Shown here: positions 44,937 to 53,179 of the stretch, in pieces
How positions within the stretch are numbered: position 1 is the first letter of the stretch
Layout of the letters: the number at the start of each line of letters is the position of its first letter
NCBI GenBank assembly: GCA_965249175.1
Contig: OZ252227.1
Location: forward strand, 1,116,001 to 1,180,000
Source: CAZYFH01 sp965249175
GTDB lineage: Bacteria; Acidobacteriota; Vicinamibacteria; Vicinamibacterales; UBA8438
Length of the DNA: 64,000 nucleotides
Direction of reading: 5' to 3'
Program-made: the position numbers and the translations under genes
Notes under the pieces: generated by a model
The model's database searches: none
What the model saw: the letters and a program-made list of their open reading frames with translations, nothing else
What the model was told of the DNA's origin: nothing

Positions 44937-45051
44937 GAAATTGTCAATGATGTTTCTAACTCCACTGTAATTACCAGAAAAGGCGTCTGTATTGCCTCCC
45001 GAGAATACGGATCTCCCATATTCTCATCCAGCCATTGCAACGCACCGTCCA

Positions 45052-45993
45052 CTAGTCGCGACCGGCGGCCTCCCTTCCTAGTCGCAGCGCATCAGTCGCT
45101 CCGGCGTTGAGACCTCCATCTGCGCCGACGGTGACGAAGCGAAAGCCTTCGTTGATGCGCTGCTGCACAGAACCCGCGCCGGTGGTGATCGCGCACGGAA
45201 CGTCGTTGTCGAGACATGCCCGCAGCACCCTCTGGATAGCCGCTTCGACCTCGGGAGCCGCCGGACTGGCGTAGCCCATCGACGTGCTCAGGTCCGAAGG
45301 GCCAATGAAGATGGCACCCAATCCAGGAACTGTCACTATTTCATCGACGTTTTCCACTCCTTCAGCGGATTCAATGAACATCATTGACAGCAGTTCGCCC
45401 TGAGGGTCCAGTGGCCAGACATCCGCCTTCGCATGATAGTCACGAATTCCCCAATACCACTGGGCGTTGGATGGATTCCGACCGCGTAGGCCCTTCGGTT
45501 CATAGTCCGGCGCGCCATTGTATTGCGGGTAGCGAGTTGCTCTCACCGCCAACTCGGCATCTTCCCGCGTATGTATAGCTGGAAAAAATATGCCGAACAC
45601 GCCGACATCCAACACCTGCTTGGCCTGTGCGATCAGCTCTTCCGCCCCACCTGCGGCAGGGATGCGCACGAACGGCACAACGTCAGGCTGTAGGTTCCCC
45701 TTTTCATTGATAGATCGCTTATTGGTCATGCCAAGCAAAAACAAACGCAACCGCTCGACGTCGAACGGCGCATGCTCCATCTCGACAAAGACGAAATCGA
45801 GACCGGAGCTTGCAAGCGCCCGGGCATTATTCAGGGAATAGTCAAAAGACAAGATTCCGAACGCCGGCTGGTCGTTCTCGAACAGCTCGATCACTTTGTT
45901 GAGCCGTGGGCCCTCCTGTGCCAGAACGGCTTCGGGTAGGCCAATCAGCGCGATGCCAACGTAGGCTAGAGTCTTGACTACTGCATGTGTCAT
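45052..45993 (-). CDS. HpcH/HpaI-family aldolase with signal peptide
   Basis: 313 aa. After a hydrophobic leader (VVKTLAYVGIALIGLPEAVLAQ) the fold reads FGILSFDYSLNNARALASSGLDFVFVEMEHAPFD, FVRIPAAGG, an acidic metal-ligand region (MFIESAEGVENVDEI) and IFIGPSDLSTSMGY, which is the class II pyruvate aldolase pattern (HpaI, 2,4-dihydroxyhept-2-enedioate aldolase). The family is normally cytoplasmic, so an export signal is odd. Base composition is lower in GC than in neighbours. A TATAAT box lies on the minus strand at 46126-46131, without a clear -35. The substrate is unknown. Confidence 0.88.
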   Translation of the reverse strand: MTHAVVKTLAYVGIALIGLPEAVLAQEGPRLNKVIELFENDQPAFGILSFDYSLNNARALASSGLDFVFVEMEHAPFDVERLRLFLLGMTNKRSINEKGNLQPDVVPFVRIPAAGGAEELIAQAKQVLDVGVFGIFFPAIHTREDAELAVRATRYPQYNGAPDYEPKGLRGRNPSNAQWYWGIRDYHAKADVWPLDPQGELLSMMFIESAEGVENVDEIVTVPGLGAIFIGPSDLSTSMGYASPAAPEVEAAIQRVLRACLDNDVPCAITTGAGSVQQRINEGFRFVTVGADGGLNAGATDALRLGREAAGRD

Positions 45994-46239
45994 TGTCTGC
46001 TCTCTCTGAATCTGTAGGACCGTCGTCCGCCTATAATGAGACGCCGGTGCGCTTTATCGGCATCGCCAGTCTGCGGGTCAAGGAATGCGACCGGATCTCG
46101 GCCTTGGCAGATGGGCTGAACCGAATTATACCTGCGGCGCCTGACGTTCGCTGAGCCCAGTGACGGCGATGTTTCGTGCTTTCGAAGACGAGGCATTGCT
46201 TGCCAATGCGTTCCGTTGCGGTTGAGGGAGGGCACGTCC

Positions 46240-47811
46240 ATGCATCATCCAAGCGCCATCATCTTGGCGGCTGGTCTGACGCTGATCGCGTCCATTGCGG
46301 CCGCACAAAACGAGCTGCAGACATCGCCTGCGGCCCTGGGTCCGGAGGCTGCAGGAGTTCGCGTCTATCAGAGGTCCTGTGCCGTCTGTCACGACGGCGG
46401 GGACGAAACGGCGCCCCAAGTCGATCGGCTGCAAGCCCTCGGCAGGGACCGTGTGTTGAGCGCGCTAGGGCGCGACGGGCTCATGGCTGTACAGGCTGCG
46501 GGCCTGACGGAAGAGCAACGCGGTCAGGTTGCGGCGTTCGTGACGGCGAGCCCTGAGCGGCGCGCCGAGCTGGCGGCCGGCGTCAGCGACCGAGCGTCTG
46601 GCGCCGACCTGGCCGCGGCGAACTTCTCCTACCCAACGCGCCGCGTGCGCGACCCGCGCGACTCCTCCAACGTCCCTCGGGCCCAGACGTGGCCGGCCCC
46701 GGAGCTTGGCGAGGGGCCGTTCGAGGTTGAATCCTGGGAGCAGCGCAGTCTGCGTGCGGTGGTGGTCGTGCGAGGGCTCAATAGTCCCCGGGCGATCGAG
46801 TTCCTGCCGGGTGGTGATCTTCTCGTCGTCGAGCGCGCTGGCACAATACGGATCGTCCGGGACGGCGCGCTCGATCCGGAACCGGTGGCAGGGGTGCCCG
46901 AGGTCGCGGTGCTGGGCACGGCGACGGGCTTTATGGACGTCGCCCTCCACCCGAATTTCGCGTCAAACGGCTTTGTCTATTTGGCCTACCATAGGCCCGT
47001 ATACGGGACGCTCGGCAGCAATACGATCTTCCGCGGTCGCTGGAACGGCAAGGCGATTGTCGACGGAGAGGAGATCTTCGTCTCTGACGACGTCGATACG
47101 CTCTACAGCCGTCTGATGTTCGCGCCCGACGGCAAGCTCCACGCCACAATCGGCGCGCCCGGGCTCGGCACGGACGACTCCCTCCTTCGCGCCCAGCGTG
47201 GGGACGACTATGCGGGCAAGACCCTGCGGCTCAACGACGATGGCAGCGTGCCAGCCGACAATCCGTTTGTCGGACAGGCAGGATTCAACCCAGAGATCTT
47301 CACCCTCGGCCACCGGGTCAACCTCGGCCTGGCCGTCCATCCCGAGACGGGCGAATTGTGGGTCTCCGAGCATGGTCCCAATGGCGGAGACGAGGTGAAC
47401 ATTCTGCGCAGCGGCCAGAACTACGGCTGGCCCATCCAAAACGCCGGTCGCTATTACGGGGGCGAGAAGGTCGCGGGGGGGGCCCATGCGGAAGGCACGA
47501 CGCCGCCGCACATCTCCTTTGTGCCGTCAATCGCGCCGGGCAACCTGATCTTCTACACGGGCGGCGAGTTTCCGGCGTGGCGGGGCAATATCTTCATCGG
47601 CTCCATGCGGCTCGGCGAGGCGCCCCGCACCGGTCACCTGTTGCGGATCGTCGTCAACGACAATGGGGGGCACGTGCGCAGCGAAATGCTGTTGTTCGAC
47701 CTTCATCAGCGGATCCGGGTCGTGGAGCAGGGGCCGGACGGATACATCTGGGTCACCACAGACGAGGGTGCGGACAGCGTGCTGATCCGGTTGGAGCCGG
47801 GCGAGGAATAG
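46240..47811 (+). CDS. Exported haem c plus soluble-glucose-dehydrogenase-like (GSDH) protein
   Basis: 523 aa from the ATG at 46240, with GGGAGG 8 nt upstream. A leader ends SIAAAQ, followed by a small cytochrome c domain with CAVCH near residue 48. The propeller begins LNSPRAIEFLPGGDLLVVERAGTIRIV and contains the family hallmark GHRVNLGLAVHPETGELWVSEHGPNGGDEVN, as in the sGDH/YliI-type PQQ aldose dehydrogenases. Usual homologues have GHRNPQG; here it is GHRVNLG. Fusion with haem c suggests direct electron transfer from the PQQ site to a periplasmic chain (inference). Confidence 0.9.
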   Translation: MHHPSAIILAAGLTLIASIAAAQNELQTSPAALGPEAAGVRVYQRSCAVCHDGGDETAPQVDRLQALGRDRVLSALGRDGLMAVQAAGLTEEQRGQVAAFVTASPERRAELAAGVSDRASGADLAAANFSYPTRRVRDPRDSSNVPRAQTWPAPELGEGPFEVESWEQRSLRAVVVVRGLNSPRAIEFLPGGDLLVVERAGTIRIVRDGALDPEPVAGVPEVAVLGTATGFMDVALHPNFASNGFVYLAYHRPVYGTLGSNTIFRGRWNGKAIVDGEEIFVSDDVDTLYSRLMFAPDGKLHATIGAPGLGTDDSLLRAQRGDDYAGKTLRLNDDGSVPADNPFVGQAGFNPEIFTLGHRVNLGLAVHPETGELWVSEHGPNGGDEVNILRSGQNYGWPIQNAGRYYGGEKVAGGAHAEGTTPPHISFVPSIAPGNLIFYTGGEFPAWRGNIFIGSMRLGEAPRTGHLLRIVVNDNGGHVRSEMLLFDLHQRIRVVEQGPDGYIWVTTDEGADSVLIRLEPGEE

Positions 47812-47865
47812 GGCCCGTCTTCTCGCTCGGCTCCAAATCTCGCGCGCTGGGACGAGGCTGCGACG

Positions 47866-48417
47866 TTACCTGCCCGGCACCATGATGTGGGCGGCCGACG
47901 TGCCGGCGTCCATGATCCACATGACCGTGGCGTTACCGCTATCCGGGATACCGAGCGAGGCAGCCGTCGCACCGGGGACGGCGATTGTGATGTGTGTGCC
48001 GGCGCTCTCGGGATCGTTCCCGTTCATCGTGTGCCAGACCGACCCGAACACGGGCGCGATCCGGGTGCCGTTCGCCTCGATGGCATCCAGGAGCTTCTGC
48101 CCCGACGCCCTATCACCGCCGTCGGCATACGCCTTGAGCGTCTGCTCGACGCGGTCGAGGTTGCCCGCGTCCGTGCACTGGACGGCAAAGGGGCGAGTGC
48201 CCGGATTGTCGGACCGGTCGTAGCAGACCATCTTGTTCGAGCTTTCCTTCAGGACGACGCGGCTACCGCTGGCGTCCCAGGAGACGACGCCTGCATCGGC
48301 CTTCGCCCGGTTGGGGGCGGCCATCAGAGCGCGGTCGACGGTGGCCTGGTGGCTCTGGGCGAACCCAATCGCGGTGCTCCCAAGTAGGGCGATGACGACG
48401 ATCGAGATGCGTACCAT
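47866..48417 (-). CDS. Exported protein of unknown function
   Basis: 183 aa from the ATG at 48417, with AAGGAG 7 nt upstream; the frame is open further but this start opens a clean signal peptide (MVRISIVVIALLGSTAIGFAQ). The mature sequence has one Cys pair (NKMVCYDRSD.., AVQCTDAGN) and a C-terminal portion VPGATAASLGIPDSGNATVMWIMDAGTSAAHIMVPG. I do not recognise the family. Convergent with the gene at 46240-47811. Confidence 0.75.
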   Translation of the reverse strand: MVRISIVVIALLGSTAIGFAQSHQATVDRALMAAPNRAKADAGVVSWDASGSRVVLKESSNKMVCYDRSDNPGTRPFAVQCTDAGNLDRVEQTLKAYADGGDRASGQKLLDAIEANGTRIAPVFGSVWHTMNGNDPESAGTHITIAVPGATAASLGIPDSGNATVMWIMDAGTSAAHIMVPGR

Positions 48418-48592
48418 CTTGGATCTCCTTTCCCGTGGGCACGCGGCGCCCGTCGCGCCGGTGGTCAGTATACGACGACCCCGAGTCACGACGTGGCCTA
48501 CGACACGACCTGCAGGACGCGATGACGTCATGCGCACGTTCCGGTGTGTTCCGACATCCTTGCACTCGGTTACGTCCGGGTCCATCATGGGC

Positions 48593-48607
48593 GTTACTCG
48601 GAGTAAC
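48593..48607. promoter_or_regulatory. 15-bp perfect palindrome between divergent genes
   Basis: GTTACTC-G-GAGTAAC, flanked by GGC and CCC, lies 25 bp before the start codon at 48633 and about 175 bp from the start at 48417. It could be an operator or, if transcribed, a leader hairpin just before the ribosome-binding site. Confidence 0.4.
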
Positions 48608-48632
48608 CCAGAAGAGCCGGGAGGAGGACCAG

Positions 48633-49649
48633 ATGAGCGGTCGATGTCTTGCTGCGGCGTTCACAGTAGCCGCGGTCGTGTCGCTGTCAGGCATTCCTGT
48701 CGCGGCCCAGACTGCTCCCCGGACGCCGTGGGGAGCGCCAGCCCTGGGAGGCGTGTGGGATTTCCGGACCATCACGCCGCTCGAGCGTGCGGACGAATTC
48801 GCCGGCCAAGACGTGCTGACGGCGGAAGAGTCGGCCGCGCGCGAGGCACTCGCGATCGAGCGGAATCTCGATCGCCCCCCTCCACCTGGAAGCACCGGCG
48901 GCTACAACCGGTTCTGGGTCGACACACCGAGCTTCGTCGACAATACGCGGACCTCGCTTATCGAGGACCCGCCGGACGGGAAACTCCCGTCGCTCGTGCC
49001 CGGCGCCTCGGAGCAGCGTGGTACACCGGAGCCCGATCCGTCGGCGATCCGTCCCATTCGCTATCGCGTGGGCGGGAGTGGCGTCGACGGTCCGGAAGAC
49101 AGAGGTCTGGCCGAGCGGTGCATCCTTGGATTCGCAAACGGGCCACCGTTGTTGCCCGGAGGGATAACCGGTGGGTATAACCAGAACATCCAGCTGTTTC
49201 AGACCCCCGACCACGTGGTCATCTTCAACGAGATGGTTCACGACGCGCGCATCGTGCCGCTCGACGGACGGGCGCGCCTGCCCGAACGTGTGCGGCAGTG
49301 GAACGGCGACGCGCGCGGCCACTGGGAGGGCGACACCCTTGTCATCGAGAGCACGAACTTCAGCGACAAGCGGGAGAGCTACAGTCCGACCGTGGGGAGC
49401 GCGGTGGGCACCGGCGCCATGCTGCATCTGACGGAGCGCCTGACGCGGGTGAGTGGCGACACACTGCGGTACGAGTACACGGTCCGGGACCCAGCGACGT
49501 TCAGCCAGCCATTCACGGCGGCTATTCCGCTGCGGTTATCCGAAGTTCCCGTCTTCGAGTACGCGTGTCACGAGGGGAACTACGGCCTGCGGAACATCCT
49601 GGCCGGGGCGCGGGCAGACGAGAGGGCCGCTGTAGAAGGGGCACGCTAG
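48633..49649 (+). CDS. Exported protein of an uncharacterised acidobacterial family
   Basis: 338 aa from the ATG at 48633, with GGGAGGAGG upstream. Signal peptide MSGRCLAAAFTVAAVVSLSGIPVAAQ. Conserved-looking blocks are GGVWDFRTITPLERA, RCILGFANGPPLLPGGITGGYNQN, NEMVHDARIVPLDGR, GDARGHWEGDTLVIESTNFSD and VFEYACHEGNYGLRNILAGAR. I recognise this pattern from many unannotated exported proteins of Acidobacteria, where it often occurs in multiple copies, but no function is known. Two cysteines (RCILG, YACHEG) could form a disulphide. Confidence 0.8.
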   Translation: MSGRCLAAAFTVAAVVSLSGIPVAAQTAPRTPWGAPALGGVWDFRTITPLERADEFAGQDVLTAEESAAREALAIERNLDRPPPPGSTGGYNRFWVDTPSFVDNTRTSLIEDPPDGKLPSLVPGASEQRGTPEPDPSAIRPIRYRVGGSGVDGPEDRGLAERCILGFANGPPLLPGGITGGYNQNIQLFQTPDHVVIFNEMVHDARIVPLDGRARLPERVRQWNGDARGHWEGDTLVIESTNFSDKRESYSPTVGSAVGTGAMLHLTERLTRVSGDTLRYEYTVRDPATFSQPFTAAIPLRLSEVPVFEYACHEGNYGLRNILAGARADERAAVEGAR

Positions 49650-49691
49650 TCCACAGCCGCCACCGTGACGCTCGCCGCTTGAACAGCCGAC

Positions 49692-49724
49692 AAAAAAAGG
49701 GGACGGGAGCCGATGCCCGTCCCC
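49692..49724 (-). terminator. Rho-independent terminator for the minus-strand gene at 49750
   Basis: On the minus strand, a 9-bp stem GGGGACGGG/CCCGTCCCC with an 8-nt loop is followed by seven T residues. It lies 25 bp after the stop codon of the haem/copper protein gene and could also work weakly as a 3' hairpin for the convergent gene ending at 49649. Confidence 0.85.
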
Positions 49725-49749
49725 TGGAGTGGCTCGCGCCGACCCGCGC

Positions 49750-51111
49750 TCAGTCGTTTGTGCTGCCCTTCGATTTCTCCACGTCGACGCCGTACTCGAA
49801 GAACGGGTTGAACATCTCGTCCCAGCTCTGCTCGGCCCAGTAGACCTCTTTGTCCGGCGACGGGTTGTAGCGGTTCTTGACGGAGTTGTCGTAGTAGCCG
49901 ACGGTGACGAGCTTTGACCCGGCCGAGAACACCATCGGCTCGACCAGCTCGTAGAAGGTCTGCCAGTTGAAGTCGTAGCGCGGCACCGTCAGCAGCGTCT
50001 GCTCGCTGCCGTCTGGGCGGACCAGCGTGTAAGTGAACCGCTTCCCTCGCAGATGCGCGTGGGGCGATAGCGAGAAGATCGTCGTGTCCTCGGGGAACAC
50101 CTTCATCGTGACGATCTTCCAGTCGTCGGCAAACGGTGGGATGTTCGGCACCACCGGACGGCGCTGGCCGGCCTCGGCCACCACCTCACTGTCCTCGACG
50201 ATCGAGATACCGTCGCTCGCCACGATTTCGTTGACGTCGGTGTCGACCGGCTCGTCGTGGAACCAGAGGCCGAGCTCCGACCGGTCGGTCTCCGGCTTCC
50301 CGGTCGGCTGGTAGTGCTGGTTCAGCACGAAGTACCACTTCGGCGGCAGCACTCGTCCGGCGCCCTTCGGATAAAGCTTGTAGCCCTTGCCGGGCGCGTA
50401 GCCGGTCAGCTTGACCGACCGCTGGGCGAACTCGAAGGAGGCGTTGCGATCGACCTCGATCGAGGCGTCGCGCACTGCCAGCCCCTTGTCGTTAAGCCGC
50501 GTGCCGGGCGGTAGCCCCGAGCGGATATAGGCCACCGTGTGATGGGTGGCGACTCGATTCCCCGGCTTCGACTCGAGCGCCCGGGCGTACTTCGGCTCGT
50601 CCCAGGGCACCGGGATGTAGTAGTTGGTCATCGGGAGCTCGCCGGACGCCGGAATTTCCTCGGCGACCGGCATGCGGATGATGGCATCCGGCTCACCGAG
50701 GTCGCGAATCTGCCAGCCGACCGGGATCGGCGGCAGCTCGGGCAGGTCAGCCGGGTTGCCTTCCGACGCCCCGCCGTCCGCCCACGCGGCGATGGTGTCC
50801 ACGTCCGCTTGGCTCAGGCGTCGGTCGTTCTTGAAGGCGAGCGATCCCTCGGGGTCGGCGTGCCACGGCGGCATCTCCCGGCTGACGACCTTGTCCTTGA
50901 TCGCCCGCGCCCAGGGACGGGCCGCCCGATACGAGGTGAGCGCCATCGGCGCGACCTCGCCCTCGCGGTGGCAGACGACGCAGTTGTCGAACAGGATCGG
51001 CGCGACGTCCTTGGTGAACGTTGGCGCCTCCGCCGCAGCGGCGGACGTGCTGAACGCCAAACCACCGAAGCCAACGACCAGGACCGCGCCGCACACAAGA
51101 CTCAACCGCAT
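49750..51111 (-). CDS. Exported cytochrome c plus copper type II monooxygenase-like protein
   Basis: 453 aa with a signal peptide ending STSAAAAE. An N-terminal haem c domain carries CVVCHREGEVAPM near residue 44 and REMPPWHADP. The rest follows the Cu type II, ascorbate-dependent monooxygenase-like fold found in exported bacterial proteins: ATHHTVAYIRSG, LNQHYQPTG, FSLSPHAHLRGKRFTYTLV and FNWQTFYEL. The His residues are candidate copper ligands. Substrate and electron donor are unknown; the haem could feed the copper site. A strong terminator follows at 49692-49724. Confidence 0.82.
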   Translation of the reverse strand: MRLSLVCGAVLVVGFGGLAFSTSAAAAEAPTFTKDVAPILFDNCVVCHREGEVAPMALTSYRAARPWARAIKDKVVSREMPPWHADPEGSLAFKNDRRLSQADVDTIAAWADGGASEGNPADLPELPPIPVGWQIRDLGEPDAIIRMPVAEEIPASGELPMTNYYIPVPWDEPKYARALESKPGNRVATHHTVAYIRSGLPPGTRLNDKGLAVRDASIEVDRNASFEFAQRSVKLTGYAPGKGYKLYPKGAGRVLPPKWYFVLNQHYQPTGKPETDRSELGLWFHDEPVDTDVNEIVASDGISIVEDSEVVAEAGQRRPVVPNIPPFADDWKIVTMKVFPEDTTIFSLSPHAHLRGKRFTYTLVRPDGSEQTLLTVPRYDFNWQTFYELVEPMVFSAGSKLVTVGYYDNSVKNRYNPSPDKEVYWAEQSWDEMFNPFFEYGVDVEKSKGSTND

Positions 51112-51183
51112 CGCTCCCCCCTTTTCCGGCTCGACACCCGGCGCCCCTGGCGCCCGCTTCGGCGGGGCGACACTAAGTGCTGT

Positions 51184-51204
51184 CGGATCCTATCAAAACC
51201 GGCC
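51184..51204. repeat. 21-bp inverted-repeat partner of 63040-63060, left
   Basis: Begins CGGATCCTATC and ends CGGCC; the reverse complement of 63040-63060 matches it at 20 of 21 positions. The two copies face each other across an 11.9-kb block of mainly minus-strand genes. Confidence 0.7.
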
Positions 51205-51216
51205 CGTACTTGGGCC
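51195..51216 (-). terminator. Candidate terminator for the BamB-like gene at 51225
   Basis: On the minus strand, stem GGCCC/GGGCC with a 6-nt loop is followed by GG and TTTT, starting 8 bp after the stop codon. The short stem makes it weaker than the one at 49692. Confidence 0.45.
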
Positions 51217-51224
51217 CTCCAGTG

Positions 51225-52526
51225 TCAATCGAATGTCCACAGCGTCAACGACGAGGCATCCTTGACGAACACCCGATTGCCGGAAATCGTCGGTTGCGCC
51301 CATGTCGCGGTCTCCGCAACGGTGTAACGCCCTACCTCCTCGAAGCCGGTCCGACTCGCCCGACCCAGGATGAGCTCCGCATCGTCCTCGAGCACGAACA
51401 GCATCTCCCCAGCCTTCACGATCGCCGCGTGCTCGGCCTGCCGTCCCGCGCTGGTCCAGACGGTCTCACCCGTGCCGACGTCCAGAAGGAAGTACTGCCC
51501 ACTCGATCGCTGCGACAACCCGAACAACATCCCATCGATCAGGACGCCGTTGGTCGTAAAAAGCGAGATGTCTCGGTTCTCCCACACGCGTTCGGTCATC
51601 CACACGTTTCGGTCCCTGACGACCCGGAACGCCGAGATCGGTTCCTGAAAGCCGGCAACGATGACTGTGTCCTCCGCGACGATGGGGTCGATGGCGTTCT
51701 GCTCGTATGACGTGCGAAAGGGCCGCTGCCACAGGAGCTTCCCGGAAGACGCCGACACGGCCATAACGTGCCCCTGACTCAACGTAATCACCTGGCGGGT
51801 TTCGTTCAGGTCGGCCGCAAGGGGAGACGCGTAGGACGGCCCATCCTCCGCCCACGTCCACCGAACCGCCCCCGTGTTGGCATCGTACGCCGTCAAGGCC
51901 CCGTGGTCCTGGCTGCCGACGTGGACGATCACCAGGCCGCGGTCGACGAGCGGGGAGACCGCCGTGCCATACGGCGGCGTGACCGTGGGTTCGGATATCT
52001 GCCAGATCTGGGTGCCAGTCTCAGCCTCGAAGGCCGTGACGACCCCGCCGAGGCCCAGGGTGTAGACCTTCCCGTCGGCAAACGTCGGCGTCCCCCTCGG
52101 TCCCGGGCCGGTCGGGTCGGCGGCGGGATCGTACGAGAATGGCGCTGGATAGCTGGAACGCCACAGTTCGCCTCCCGTGTCGGCGTCGAGCGCCCTCAGC
52201 ACCTCCTCTTCACCCTGACGGGTAAACGCGTACACCCGCCCGCCCACCAGCACGGGCGTCGCATAGCCGTCGCCGACGGCGACCCTCCACCGACGTGTCA
52301 GGCGTTCCGGCCACGAGGACGGCGCCACGAAGGTCGCTAGGGTTCCATCACGATTGGGTCCGCGCCACTGCGGCCAGTCCGGGCGCGGCGGCAGCGGTGC
52401 TTCGTGGGCCGGCTGTGGCGGTGCTTCAAAGGAGGGCGTGCTGCACGCACTGCAGGCAAGAGCGACTATAAACAGGGCGGCCAGGCTCCTCTGAGCGGAG
52501 CCACACGCCGACGCGGTGCAGTACAT
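51225..52526 (-). CDS. BamB-like PQQ-repeat beta-propeller lipoprotein, copy 2
   Basis: 433 aa, near-identical to 8040-9341 but on the other strand. The leader MYCTASACGS..IVALACSACSTPS ends in a cysteine-rich, lipobox-like stretch; the mature start WPQWRGPNRDG and propeller repeats agree with copy 1. Similarity between the copies begins a few bases before the start codon and stops right after the stop codon, so neither promoter nor terminator was shared. It lies 36 bp after the cupin gene on the same strand and could be last in the transcript 58542-51225. Confidence 0.88.
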   Translation of the reverse strand: MYCTASACGSAQRSLAALFIVALACSACSTPSFEAPPQPAHEAPLPPRPDWPQWRGPNRDGTLATFVAPSSWPERLTRRWRVAVGDGYATPVLVGGRVYAFTRQGEEEVLRALDADTGGELWRSSYPAPFSYDPAADPTGPGPRGTPTFADGKVYTLGLGGVVTAFEAETGTQIWQISEPTVTPPYGTAVSPLVDRGLVIVHVGSQDHGALTAYDANTGAVRWTWAEDGPSYASPLAADLNETRQVITLSQGHVMAVSASSGKLLWQRPFRTSYEQNAIDPIVAEDTVIVAGFQEPISAFRVVRDRNVWMTERVWENRDISLFTTNGVLIDGMLFGLSQRSSGQYFLLDVGTGETVWTSAGRQAEHAAIVKAGEMLFVLEDDAELILGRASRTGFEEVGRYTVAETATWAQPTISGNRVFVKDASSLTLWTFD

Positions 52527-52562
52527 AGCCTCCCGAGCTAAGGATGAGTCCAGCCGCGAGAC

Positions 52563-53159
52563 TCACGTCTCCGCGCTCACGACCGTCACCAGCATCGCGA
52601 CCGGGGTGTCACCCTCGTTTCTCCAGGAGTGTTCGGTGCCACGTTCGACGACGAAGTCACCCGCCTTCAGCCTAACCTCCTCGCGGTCGACCATGTAGAC
52701 GAGCTCGCCGGTCAGGACGAGGACGTACCCTACACCCCGTGTCTGGTGGAATCCGATCCGATTCTGGAGCGTCGGCATCGGGTCAGGCGACTTTTCCATT
52801 GTCGCGATATAGAAGGAACTGGCCCCGGTGGCGCGGAAGGCCGGTGCCGGCTCCCCGGCCGGACCCGCGCCGAGCAGCTGGTCCCCGCTCGTCCTCCAGA
52901 GCTCGCTAATGCCGATCTCCTCGTCGCTCGCAATGAACGACTTCCCCTGGCTGTCGCGGGCCGACACCACCCGGCGCAGCCGCCCAGTCGTCAGCGCCTG
53001 CTGAAGACCTGTCGGTAGCTGCGCGGCGCCTGCCTCGGTAGCACCACCGAAGCCAAGGAGCCCGGCGGCTAGCGCCGCACTGCCGGTTGCCGAGCGTTCG
53101 AGCAAGGCTCGGCGTCCGAGCCCCTCCGTCGGTCGATCGACCCGAGTCTGCTTGGACAT
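52563..53159 (-). CDS. Exported cupin-domain protein with twin-arginine-like leader
   Basis: 198 aa from the ATG at 53159, with GAGGAG 7 nt upstream. The N-terminus GRRALLERSATGSAALAAGLLGFGG looks Tat-like but lacks the full consensus. The cupin core reads GVGYVLVLTGELVYMVDREEVRLKAGDFVVERGTEHSWRNEGDTPVAML, with His/Glu candidates for metal binding. It starts 20 bp after the ankyrin gene of triad B and may be a fourth member of that operon. Function unknown. Confidence 0.82.
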   Translation of the reverse strand: MSKQTRVDRPTEGLGRRALLERSATGSAALAAGLLGFGGATEAGAAQLPTGLQQALTTGRLRRVVSARDSQGKSFIASDEEIGISELWRTSGDQLLGAGPAGEPAPAFRATGASSFYIATMEKSPDPMPTLQNRIGFHQTRGVGYVLVLTGELVYMVDREEVRLKAGDFVVERGTEHSWRNEGDTPVAMLVTVVSAET

Positions 53160-53179
53160 TCGGATTCTCCTCTCTCCGC

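Noticed and set aside
45001..45025. Hairpin GAGAATA/TATTCTC as a terminator of the aldolase gene
   Set aside because: Only a 7-bp AT-rich stem with an 11-nt loop and no T-run follows on the minus strand, so termination is not supported.
44480..45052. 190-codon minus-strand open frame beginning in the gap after the aldolase gene
   Set aside because: Most of it overlaps the cupin gene in another frame, and the rest includes the inverted hydrolase fragment at 44876-44936. No coherent domain is seen.
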